DNA of 64,000 nt, taken from the NCBI GenBank assembly GCA_964369975.1, contig CAYJFZ010000006.1, positions 40,288-104,287 on the forward strand, read 5' to 3'. This stretch comes from RGIG3102 sp964369975 (lineage in GTDB: Bacteria > Bacillota > Clostridia > Oscillospirales > Ruminococcaceae). Position 1 is the stretch's first letter. Every line of letters starts with the position of its first letter. The notes beneath the pieces were generated by a model. It was not told where the DNA came from and made no database searches. It saw only the letters and a list, made by a program, of their open reading frames with translations. Shown in pieces: positions 1 through 6,834 of this stretch. Both the position numbers and the translations under genes were made by a program.

Positions 1-2
1 TG

Positions 3-1292
3 GAGAGAGCTTTTAGGCATACAGCTCTAACTGCGCATTTTTTAATAATTGCCTGTATTTATTTTTATTTTAAAGGTAAAAAAGAGTACTGTCTAAAAAA
101 TTCTATTGCCCTTATCATACTTTGCACTATAAGTGTAGGAATTCACCCTTACTTTTTACCCTTTACATTCGGGATAGCCTTTGCTTATTTTATTGAATGG
201 TCTATTAGTAAAAAACAACTTATAAAGCCGATAATTTTTTTAGCGAGTAGCTTAGTGAGTACCTTAGTTTTTGGATATATAATAGGCGCATTTTATTCTT
301 TTGATAGTGCACAAGAGTTTGGGTATGGGGTTCATTACACTTTAAATATTAATTCTTATTTTAATCCGATTAGTAAAAATATAGCTAATTGGTCGGCAAT
401 TCGAAACCCTTTAGGTATGTATCGAGATACACAAGTTGAGGCGTTTAATTATTTAGGTGTTGGCATATTTATAGCGCTAATAATAGCATTTATTATTTTT
501 ATAGTGTCTAAAAAAGTAAGAAAAGAAATTTTTACAATTATAAAAGAATCCTACGGATTAGTTTTTACACTTTTTGCATTAACACTTTTTGCTTTATCTA
601 ATACTATTACACTTCATAATTTTGTGTTAGTTAGTATTCCATTGCCAAGTTTTGTGTATGAATTTGCTTCAATATTTAGAGCGAGTGGGAGATTTGGCTG
701 GCTTTTGCATTATGTTTTTTATATAGTTAGTATAGTTATTATTTCAAAAGTTAAATTAAAACCTCTTGCGTACTTAATATTAAGCCTTACTTTAATTATC
801 CAAGTTTATGATATATCACCAATTATTACATTAAAAAATAACTATTTTAAAGGTGAGGGTTATGAGGGTGATAGACATACAATGACGCAGCTTGCAACTG
901 ATGAGTTCTGGGATGTGCTGTTTAATGATTTTGATAGTGTTATATCTATACAAGATGGCACATCTATCAATAATGGCGCAATAGAGTTTGCAATACGGGC
1001 AGGGAAAAAGAATAACGGTATGACAGTTAATTTAACTTTTGAGGCAAGGGCGTTAAATGATGAAAGAAGTGCTTTTATAAATTCAGTTAATGAAGATTTA
1101 TTAAATGGCATTATAGACGAGGATACTTTTTATTTAGTTGCCGATGCTGATATTTATGAAAAATACATTATAAGTGGGGAATACCAAGCCTTCTTAATAA
1201 ATGGACAAGCGGTTATCTTAAAACTAAGATACTCACAAGAAGCTATAAAACCATATTTAAACTCACAAACCTTTAGTGAAATTATATATTAA
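3..1292 (+). CDS. Polytopic membrane protein, DUF6311-like, 5' end cut by the window
   Basis: The frame is open from the first bases, so this is the C-terminal part (about 429 codons) of a larger protein; a GTG at base 255 should not be taken as the start. Roughly the first 270 visible residues hold several hydrophobic membrane segments with short charged loops. The last ~120 residues are hydrophilic and probably lie outside the membrane. An FRASGRFGW motif in a loop resembles DUF6311-type membrane proteins, which are usually linked to surface polysaccharide genes and have a glycosyltransferase-C-like topology. That family assignment is from memory and tentative; the membrane nature is clear. 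It ends at a strong hairpin shared with the convergent gene. Confidence 0.6.
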   Translation, partial: ERAFRHTALTAHFLIIACIYFYFKGKKEYCLKNSIALIILCTISVGIHPYFLPFTFGIAFAYFIEWSISKKQLIKPIIFLASSLVSTLVFGYIIGAFYSFDSAQEFGYGVHYTLNINSYFNPISKNIANWSAIRNPLGMYRDTQVEAFNYLGVGIFIALIIAFIIFIVSKKVRKEIFTIIKESYGLVFTLFALTLFALSNTITLHNFVLVSIPLPSFVYEFASIFRASGRFGWLLHYVFYIVSIVIISKVKLKPLAYLILSLTLIIQVYDISPIITLKNNYFKGEGYEGDRHTMTQLATDEFWDVLFNDFDSVISIQDGTSINNGAIEFAIRAGKKNNGMTVNLTFEARALNDERSAFINSVNEDLLNGIIDEDTFYLVADADIYEKYIISGEYQAFLINGQAVILKLRYSQEAIKPYLNSQTFSEIIY

Positions 1293-1295
1293 AAT

Positions 1296-1329
1296 AAAAA
1301 ACTCTTGCTTTATAAGCAAGAGTTTTTTT
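1296..1329. terminator. Bidirectional intrinsic terminator
   Basis: A perfect 10-bp stem (ACTCTTGCTT / AAGCAAGAGT) with a 3-base loop is flanked by A-rich sequence on one side and T-rich on the other. It lies between two convergent genes and can terminate both. Confidence 0.85.
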
Positions 1330-1334
1330 ATGTA

Positions 1335-1745
1335 TTATTTTTTATTATCAATTATATCTTGGACAATGTCTACACAATCTACAATATAGCCATCGCAGTT
1401 TCTTCCGCCCTTAGCTGCATTGATATCTAATAATTCCTGACAGTTTAAAGTGCTATGTTTTTTTAAAAATGTATCAATAGCATTATTTGTTAATTCATAT
1501 AATTCGCTTGAATTATTGCGAGGAGTATTTATATCTGAGCCATATACTCCACCTAATGCAATAACCATACCACTCACTGCACCGCACAAGTCTCTTCGCC
1601 CGCAAATTCCGCCACCAAAGCCCTCTGCCATTTTAAAAATGGTACTTTTATCAACTCCCATTTCTTGTGAAAATAATGTTGCTACAATTTGCGAGCAACT
1701 AAAGCCTGATTTATGCATAGTTTCAACTAAGTCAGATTTTCTCAT
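1335..1745 (-). CDS. C_GCAxxG_C_C family redox protein
   Basis: A 136-residue soluble protein with the spaced cysteines of the C_GCAxxG_C_C family: GFSCSQ near residue 16, GGGICGRRDLCGAVSG around 45-60, then LNCQE and CDGYIVDC in the C-terminal third. Members are small, presumed metal- or cluster-binding redox proteins of anaerobes whose reaction is not established. The start is set by an AGGAGG five bases upstream of the ATG. It lies directly downstream, on the same strand, of a 47-residue cysteine-rich miniprotein, with only about 22 bases between them, so both are probably one transcript and may act together. Length is normal for the family. Confidence 0.85.
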   Translation of the reverse strand: MRKSDLVETMHKSGFSCSQIVATLFSQEMGVDKSTIFKMAEGFGGGICGRRDLCGAVSGMVIALGGVYGSDINTPRNNSSELYELTNNAIDTFLKKHSTLNCQELLDINAAKGGRNCDGYIVDCVDIVQDIIDNKK

Positions 1746-1767
1746 AACTACCTCCTAAAATTAAAAA

Positions 1768-1911
1768 TTAATCCTCTTCTTTTTTTGTATTTGGTCTTAC
1801 GCAAGGATAAGAACAAGTATTACAAGCCCCAACACAGAGTATTTTACGGCTACAAGGAGTAGGGCAAGCAGCGCAATTTGAATCGCAAAGTTTATACATC
1901 ATTTCATCCAT
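1768..1911 (-). CDS. 47-residue miniprotein with two CX3CX2CX3C motifs
   Basis: A short frame with eight cysteines in 47 residues, arranged as two copies of C-X3-C-X2-C-X3-C (C9, C13, C16, C20 and C26, C30, C33, C37), a methionine-rich start and a charged tail ending KKEED. GAGG stands eight bases before the ATG. Eight regularly spaced cysteines suggest binding of two iron-sulfur clusters or other metal; the spacing is not the standard ferredoxin CX2CX2CX3C. It precedes the C_GCAxxG_C_C gene on the same strand, which favours a redox role. I do not recognise the family; the function is inference, but the reading frame with its RBS and repeated motif is convincing. Confidence 0.72.
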   Translation of the reverse strand: MDEMMYKLCDSNCAACPTPCSRKILCVGACNTCSYPCVRPNTKKEED

Positions 1912-1976
1912 TCATATTACCTCATAAAAGTTATTATAACTAATAGTATCATAAAAAAAGAAATTTATCAATATAA

Positions 1977-2010
1977 AACAGGCTATATGAAATAAATCAT
2001 ATAGCCTGTT
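1977..2010 (-). terminator. Intrinsic terminator after the DHHW gene
   Basis: A perfect 14-bp inverted repeat (AACAGGCTATATGA and its complement) with a six-base loop, followed on the minus strand by a TTTTAT run. It ends the MBOAT-DHHW transcript. Confidence 0.8.
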
Positions 2011-2014
2011 ATAA

Positions 2015-3121
2015 TTAATCATTAAATAAGTTTATTTTAGGGATATCCCAGTCATCAACAAAGGACTCAGTATTATATAAAAATAAGATATTATCATAAT
2101 TAAATTCTTCTATTAAAGCATCTAAACTTTGATTAAAGTATCTTAAATCTATAATATGAATACTTTCAAAATCATTAACCATAAAAGGGATAAAGCAATT
2201 AGCATAGCTGTCTTTTAATACTAATATACTGCTCTGACCAGTGCCAGATATTTGAGTATATCCAAAGTTTCCTCTTAAAAACATAGCATACTTATCACGG
2301 CTATCTAATTTTTCTAAATCATAAATATTTAATAAATCTTCGCCTATTTGTATCTCGGCTGTTATATCAATATAGCTTAATGTATCTTCAATTACATTAA
2401 AACTTTTTGCTTTTGAGTAATGAGTGCCTAAAAAGCTATCAACATCTATAATATCATAACTTTCTAAAGGGGTATAAGGTTTATTTATGCTATTCATGAA
2501 TTCTTCATACGCATAGTAGGCGCCCAAAGTAGTCCAGTGATGGTCGGTGCGATAGTAAATATACTCATCACTATGCTCCTTTAATACAGAAGAAATATCA
2601 AGGGTGTTTTCTATTTCCAAATTAGAGTAAGTAGTATTGATTATTTCATCACTATCTAAAACAGGGGCAGAACTATCTACCTTATCACTTAAAACAGTAG
2701 CTGAAGTAGGCGCTAAAGCAAAGGTGATATTTATATCTTCGTGTCTATTTGCAAAAGTATTTAAGGCAGTGATATTATTGTTTAATCGCTCATTACTAAC
2801 AGTTAAAAATTTTGTAAACATATAGCCGTCATCGCCATAAACTATAGAGTTATTCTCACCTTTTAATAAAAATGTTTCGCTTATACTTTTTAGTGAAATC
2901 CAAGAATCTCTCATTAAAAAATGATCATTGGTAAATTCTTCAATATCCGGTGTGTATTCATTATCAAAAAGTGCATTCACTGAAAAGGCTGGAAAAGAAG
3001 CAAGAGGGCGGTTTTCAAGCTCTGAGTACTCATAAGTTGAAGAAAATAAGTCTAAGATTGTAATAGAGTATAATAGTACTGCAAAAAATATTATAAGAGG
3101 ATACTTTTTTAAATTATTCAT
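2015..3121 (-). CDS. DHHW family protein (AlgJ/AlgX-like acetylation partner)
   Basis: A 368-residue protein with one N-terminal membrane anchor (about residues 8-26) and an extracytoplasmic domain. Near residue 193 it carries YRTDHHWTTLGAYYAY, the signature that names the DHHW family; a later SILVLKDSYAN block holds a conserved Asp-Ser. These proteins are SGNH-like partners of MBOAT acyltransferases that O-acetylate surface polysaccharides. The MBOAT gene lies immediately upstream, 11 bases away, with an AGGAGG before this ATG, so the two are translated from one message. The target polymer cannot be told from sequence. Confidence 0.88.
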   Translation of the reverse strand: MNNLKKYPLIIFFAVLLYSITILDLFSSTYEYSELENRPLASFPAFSVNALFDNEYTPDIEEFTNDHFLMRDSWISLKSISETFLLKGENNSIVYGDDGYMFTKFLTVSNERLNNNITALNTFANRHEDINITFALAPTSATVLSDKVDSSAPVLDSDEIINTTYSNLEIENTLDISSVLKEHSDEYIYYRTDHHWTTLGAYYAYEEFMNSINKPYTPLESYDIIDVDSFLGTHYSKAKSFNVIEDTLSYIDITAEIQIGEDLLNIYDLEKLDSRDKYAMFLRGNFGYTQISGTGQSSILVLKDSYANCFIPFMVNDFESIHIIDLRYFNQSLDALIEEFNYDNILFLYNTESFVDDWDIPKINLFND

Positions 3122-3132
3122 AAAATTCCTCC

Positions 3133-4515
3133 TTAAAATCTAAAGTAGATAAATGGGTTGTAAGTTGAGTCAACTAAGTAAGCGATAGATAAAAATGCTA
3201 TTACTACTAAAGTAATACCCATAACTATATTATTGTTTTTATATTTTTCATAGAATTTTATAGTTAAAGGTGTTGAGCAAAGAATACCTATAATAATACT
3301 TACAATATAGCTATTAAAGTAATAGCCTGCCATAACGCCAGAAGTTGGGATGAATAGCCTTGCAATAAAGGAGAACATCAATGATAAGTCGGTGATGTAG
3401 AATAATGCCCAGCCAACTAAAACGCAAATTATAGTATAAAACCTTGCTATGATACTATGCTTTTCTAAAAACTTTAATAAGAATATTTTTTCAATAGCTA
3501 AGAATAAAAAGTAATAAAGCCCCCAGAATATGAAGTTCCAGTCTGCTCCATGCCAAAAGCCAGTTAAAAACCATACAATTAGCATATTTATAATTTGTCT
3601 TTTCAGCCCTTTTCTATTGCCACCTAAAGGTATATAAACATATTCGCGAAACCAGCCGCCTAAGGTCATATGCCATCTGCGCCAAAATTCGGTAATGCTT
3701 TTTGATATATATGGTAAGTTAAAGTTTTGTGGAAAATCAAAGCCCAACATTTTACCAAGACCTATTGCCATTAATGAGTAACCTGAAAAATCAAAGTAAA
3801 TTTGCAAAGCGTAAGCTATAATTCCAAGCCAAGCTAAAGGTGTAGAAACATTATTAAAGCCTAAGATTTCAATATCAGTCCATAAAGCGCCCACATTGTT
3901 TGCTATAAGCACTTTTTTGCCAAGACCGAAAATAAATAATTTTATACCCTCATTAATATCTTCTAATTTAATTCTATCTGTAAAATTGTTTAATTTTTCG
4001 TTAATGTCAGTGTATTTAACAATAGGCCCTGCAATTAATTGAGGGAACATTGTAACAAAGGCTGAGAAATTGATTATATTTTTTTCTGCTGTTACTTTAT
4101 TTCTATAAACATCTATTGTGTAAGACATAGTCTGGAAAGTATAAAAACTAATACCTAAAGGTAGGGTTAGTTTTAATAAGTCTATATCAAATCCAAAAAA
4201 GTTATTAAGATTGACTATGAAAAAGTCAGTATACTTAAAGAATAAAAGCATTCCTAAGTTGAAAACCATAGAAGAAGCTAAAGCAACATTTTTTATCTTT
4301 TGATTATCTCTATTTTTTTCAATAACTTGTCCGCAAGTAAAATCAACAACAGTACTTGCTATCATTATAGGAAAGTATCGAACTTCGCCCCAAGTGTAAA
4401 AAATAAGGCTAAAAATTGTTATGATTAAGTTTTTATATTTGTAGGGAAGTATATAGTACAAAATTAGTACTAAAGGCAAAAACCTAAATATAAAAAATAT
4501 ATTACTAAAAACCAA
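3133..4515 (-). CDS. MBOAT family O-acyltransferase (AlgI-like)
   Basis: A 460-residue polytopic protein with about ten membrane segments. It shows the MBOAT hallmarks: WRRWHMTLGGWFREYVYIPL near residue 285 and LTGFWHGADWNFIFWG near 325, with the catalytic His in the FWHG block. It would pass acetyl groups across the membrane to the DHHW partner encoded next in the operon. The start is a TTG with GGAGG six bases upstream; no better-placed ATG exists nearby, so the TTG is preferred. Length agrees with AlgI/PatA proteins of Gram-positive bacteria, where the pair modifies exopolysaccharide or wall polymers. Confidence 0.92.
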   Translation of the reverse strand: MVFSNIFFIFRFLPLVLILYYILPYKYKNLIITIFSLIFYTWGEVRYFPIMIASTVVDFTCGQVIEKNRDNQKIKNVALASSMVFNLGMLLFFKYTDFFIVNLNNFFGFDIDLLKLTLPLGISFYTFQTMSYTIDVYRNKVTAEKNIINFSAFVTMFPQLIAGPIVKYTDINEKLNNFTDRIKLEDINEGIKLFIFGLGKKVLIANNVGALWTDIEILGFNNVSTPLAWLGIIAYALQIYFDFSGYSLMAIGLGKMLGFDFPQNFNLPYISKSITEFWRRWHMTLGGWFREYVYIPLGGNRKGLKRQIINMLIVWFLTGFWHGADWNFIFWGLYYFLFLAIEKIFLLKFLEKHSIIARFYTIICVLVGWALFYITDLSLMFSFIARLFIPTSGVMAGYYFNSYIVSIIIGILCSTPLTIKFYEKYKNNNIVMGITLVVIAFLSIAYLVDSTYNPFIYFRF

Positions 4516-4544
4516 AATAAACCTCCAATAAGGGCTAATATTTA

Positions 4545-4573
4545 AAAAGACAGAGAAAAATACTCTGTCTTTT
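4545..4573 (-). terminator. Intrinsic terminator after DUF4358 lipoprotein
   Basis: An 11-bp stem (AAAAGACAGAG / CTCTGTCTTTT) with a seven-base loop and a T run on the minus strand, between the lipoprotein gene and the MBOAT gene. Confidence 0.75.
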
Positions 4574-4586
4574 ATTGTTTGTTATA

Positions 4587-5135
4587 CTATTCAAAAGCTT
4601 CGTCGATTTTTGCATCGATTGCTTGGTATATTGCATCAATATCAACTTCTTCTTCGCTCATATCATCATAAGCTACTACATAAATTAAATAGTTTGATTT
4701 TTCAACTATTTTTGAAGCTACTATTTTATCTAAACCGGGACCTGGATAATTTTCATTTGAATCATATAGATATTCTTTCCAGTTTTCTAAAGCTTGATTT
4801 ACTTCATCCATCATATCTTCTTTAGTTTCAATTACTACGATTAAGCCAGTGCCAGGAGTAGTAGGATAGATTATAGATGAAAAAGAGTAATACATATCGC
4901 TTGTTATGCCTCTTGTTTCTAAATAAGCGGCATCAATTTCAGTAACAAGGTCATTTAGACCTACTGCTTCATTTATCTTATCAAGCACTACTTTAGTGTC
5001 ATAAGGCGATGTGTGCTCAGTTGTATTCGTATCATTAGAAGCTGTGTCCTCAGATGTTGTTTCATCATTTGAACAAGCTGTTAAGCTCATTGTTAAAACT
5101 GCTGATAAAAGCATAATTGCTAAAAGTTTTTTCAT
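4587..5135 (-). CDS. DUF4358-like lipoprotein
   Basis: The chosen start gives 182 residues beginning MKKLLAIMLL, a lipoprotein signal with lipobox LTAC, then an acidic Ser/Thr-rich linker and a globular domain of about 130 residues. An AAGGAG lies 12 bases before this ATG; a longer frame from base 5168 has no ribosome site and would bury the signal peptide. The domain resembles DUF4358 of clostridial lipoproteins, including the tail pattern with a Tyr-Pro-Gly-Pro stretch followed by a strand-rich end. Function is unknown; it should sit on the outer face of the membrane. A palindrome-embedded promoter lies upstream. Confidence 0.7.
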   Translation of the reverse strand: MKKLLAIMLLSAVLTMSLTACSNDETTSEDTASNDTNTTEHTSPYDTKVVLDKINEAVGLNDLVTEIDAAYLETRGITSDMYYSFSSIIYPTTPGTGLIVVIETKEDMMDEVNQALENWKEYLYDSNENYPGPGLDKIVASKIVEKSNYLIYVVAYDDMSEEEVDIDAIYQAIDAKIDEAFE

Positions 5136-5172
5136 AATAATTAGTGGCTCCTTTATATAAATATTCATTAAT

Positions 5173-5220
5173 ATTATAATACCATATAATTTTTTTTAGT
5201 CAATAAATTATATGGTATTA
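5173..5220 (-). promoter_or_regulatory. Promoter inside a 16-bp-arm palindrome
   Basis: TTGACT (5203-5198) and TATAAT (5178-5173) are 19 bases apart on the minus strand. The -35 lies in the loop of a long inverted repeat (arms 5177-5192 and 5205-5220) with no T run, so an operator or a cruciform is as likely as a terminator. It is the only promoter candidate seen for the lipoprotein gene. Confidence 0.4.
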
Positions 5221-5256
5221 GTAAATACTTGTTATTAAATTGTAATTTGGGAAAAA

Positions 5257-5703
5257 TTAAGGAACAGCTATAACGCTAACTTCCACTTCGCCCATATAAG
5301 CATTTGATAAAGTTTCAAGCATTAAAGCTTTAAAACTATTAGTTGCCATTGTAGCTCCTGCTACTGTGTCAACGCTTTCAACTGAGTGCGTTTCTAAAAA
5401 TTGATTTATTAAATCTTGATTGTATTTTGCTGGGTAAGTGCCGATATCATTAGCTTCCATTTGAGCTTTATAACCCTCATCTTCGCTTTTTAAAGTACCT
5501 TCTTCGTCTACTGAGTCAAAAATAACTTCTACTAATTCGCCATCTTCTACTGTTACTATAACATAGTCTTTCCAGCCTAAAGCATCAAATTCTTCGAATT
5601 CTGTACGGTATTCGCCATCCTCGAAACTTACCTTCGTATCTCCACAAGCTGTGAAAGAGAAAATTGCTACAAAGCAAAGTAGCATAGATATAAGTTTTTT
5701 CAT
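5257..5703 (-). CDS. FMN-binding-domain lipoprotein
   Basis: A 148-residue lipoprotein: signal MKKLISMLLCFVAIFSF, lipobox FTAC, then one FMN_bind domain. The motif DTVAGATMATNSF near residue 115 matches the Dxx(S/A)GAT site at which the ApbE transferase attaches FMN covalently through the threonine. Such proteins are extracytoplasmic electron carriers or redox sensors. AAAAGG is nine bases from the chosen ATG; the ATG three codons earlier touches the ribosome site and is less likely. It is transcribed away from the Gx transporter-groESL operon. No apbE is present in this window. Confidence 0.85.
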   Translation of the reverse strand: MKKLISMLLCFVAIFSFTACGDTKVSFEDGEYRTEFEEFDALGWKDYVIVTVEDGELVEVIFDSVDEEGTLKSEDEGYKAQMEANDIGTYPAKYNQDLINQFLETHSVESVDTVAGATMATNSFKALMLETLSNAYMGEVEVSVIAVP

Positions 5704-5806
5704 AATTATCATCCTTTTATGTAGTGTTGTATAAATGCTATAAAATGCATATTAAAATATTTTTATTTGTTAGTTTTCGGCGATAAAATGCCTATTACCT
5801 TTTAGT

Positions 5807-5835
5807 ATTATAGTATTTTTTGTCGAAAAAGTCAA
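5807..5835 (-). promoter_or_regulatory. Sigma-A promoter for the FMN-binding lipoprotein
   Basis: TTGACT (5835-5830), 17 bases, TATAAT (5812-5807) on the minus strand. The expected leader to the ATG is about 95 bases. Confidence 0.75.
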
Positions 5836-5904
5836 TTTTTGAGTAGGGTATTGTAACTAAACCGTAACTTAATAAGAAAATTATGTAAATTAATTTTAAA
5901 TTGA

Positions 5905-5925
5905 TTTTACTTTATTAAAGTAAAA
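5905..5925. promoter_or_regulatory. 21-bp perfect palindrome upstream of the groESL operon promoter
   Basis: Ten-base arms TTTTACTTTA / TAAAGTAAAA around one T, 15 bases upstream of the -35 of the plus-strand promoter and in the divergent intergenic region. It is not CIRCE. Position suits an activator or repressor site; the regulator is unknown. Confidence 0.4.
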
Positions 5926-5940
5926 ATAGCTTATAAAATC

Positions 5941-5969
5941 TTGACATATCCTATATAAAAAATTATAAT
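5941..5969 (+). promoter_or_regulatory. Perfect consensus sigma-A promoter for Gx transporter-groES-groEL
   Basis: TTGACA, 17 bases, TATAAT: a full match to the housekeeping consensus. The start of transcription would fall near 5976, giving a leader of about 50 bases. No CIRCE repeat (TTAGCACTC-N9-GAGTGCTAA) is seen between here and groES. Confidence 0.88.
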
Positions 5970-6028
5970 AGATTAGATGTTTACTTTACATATTTGAATA
6001 TGATTTACACTATTAAAAAGGAGAAATT

Positions 6029-6529
6029 ATGCAAAAGACTAACAGGATGACAACAATAGCTTTACTATTTGCCCTTGCTATGGTTTTGTCTTTTTTTGAG
6101 GGTATGATAATGCCTTTGTTTGCACTTCCACCAGGGGTGAAATTAGGCCTTAGTAATATAGTTGTTATGTATTGTATGGTATATATAGGTTTATATAGTG
6201 CTGTACAACTCAATGTCTTAAAGGCTCTTTTTGTTTTTTTAACAAGAGGTGTTACAGCAGGATTTCTAAGTTTTTTAGGTGGTTTATTCTCTGTTATTAT
6301 AATGGCAGTGTTAATAAAATTATTTAAAGATAAGGTAAACTATTATACATTATCAATTTTCGGTGCGATATTTCATAATGTAGGCCAATTAACAGGTGCA
6401 AGCTTTATTTTTACAAGCGGTGCAGTATTGTATTATTTGCCTGTTTTATCAGTTTCAGCCATCATTATGGGGACAATTACAGGTGCTATATTAACAGTTG
6501 TAATTCCAGCACTAAAAAAGTTTAAATAG
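6029..6529 (+). CDS. Gx transporter family membrane protein (heptaprenyl diphosphate synthase component I-like)
   Basis: A 166-residue very hydrophobic protein with five or six membrane segments and the PPGVKLGLSNIVVMYC stretch near residue 33 typical of the Gx transporter family. The family resembles ECF substrate-binding subunits, is often annotated as heptaprenyl diphosphate synthase component I, and includes EetB of the Listeria extracellular electron transfer locus. AAGGAG precedes the ATG. It is the first gene after a perfect promoter and is followed 12 bases on by groES. The FMN-binding lipoprotein diverges from it, as seen around flavin-based electron transfer genes, but the substrate here is not known. 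Confidence 0.8.
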   Translation: MQKTNRMTTIALLFALAMVLSFFEGMIMPLFALPPGVKLGLSNIVVMYCMVYIGLYSAVQLNVLKALFVFLTRGVTAGFLSFLGGLFSVIIMAVLIKLFKDKVNYYTLSIFGAIFHNVGQLTGASFIFTSGAVLYYLPVLSVSAIIMGTITGAILTVVIPALKKFK

Positions 6530-6541
6530 GAGGAATATATT

Positions 6542-6823
6542 ATGATTAAGCCATTATTTGATAAAGTGGTATTAAAAGCTTATGAAAAAGAAGCAGTTAG
6601 TAAAAGTGGAATTATACTTACAGCCTCAGCTCAAGAAGCCCCTGATTTTTTAGAGGTAGTAGCAGTTGGCGAAGGGATTTTTAAAGATGGCGCTTTACAG
6701 CCAATGAGTGTAAAAAAAGGCGATAAAGTGCTTTTAGCAAAATATTCAGGCACACAAGTCAAAGTAGACGAAGTTGAATATACTATCGTTTCACAACAAG
6801 ATATTTTAGCAATTATAGAATAG
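6542..6823 (+). CDS. groES: Co-chaperonin GroES
   Basis: A 93-residue protein starting MIKPLFDKVVLK, the GroES N-terminal strand, with a mobile loop (AVSKSGIILTA, residues 18-28) whose GIIL tripeptide contacts GroEL, and the end segment DEVEYTIVSQQDILAI. It forms the heptameric lid of the GroEL chamber in the cytoplasm. AGGAGG is well placed before the ATG and groEL follows after 11 bases, so the pair is co-translated. The unusual aspect is its place behind a membrane transporter gene without a CIRCE operator. Confidence 0.97.
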   Translation: MIKPLFDKVVLKAYEKEAVSKSGIILTASAQEAPDFLEVVAVGEGIFKDGALQPMSVKKGDKVLLAKYSGTQVKVDEVEYTIVSQQDILAIIE

Positions 6824-6834
6824 GAGTAAATTAA

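Noticed and set aside
5713..6541. CIRCE operator for groESL
   Set aside because: No TTAGCACTC-N9-GAGTGCTAA or close variant is found upstream of the operon or of groES.
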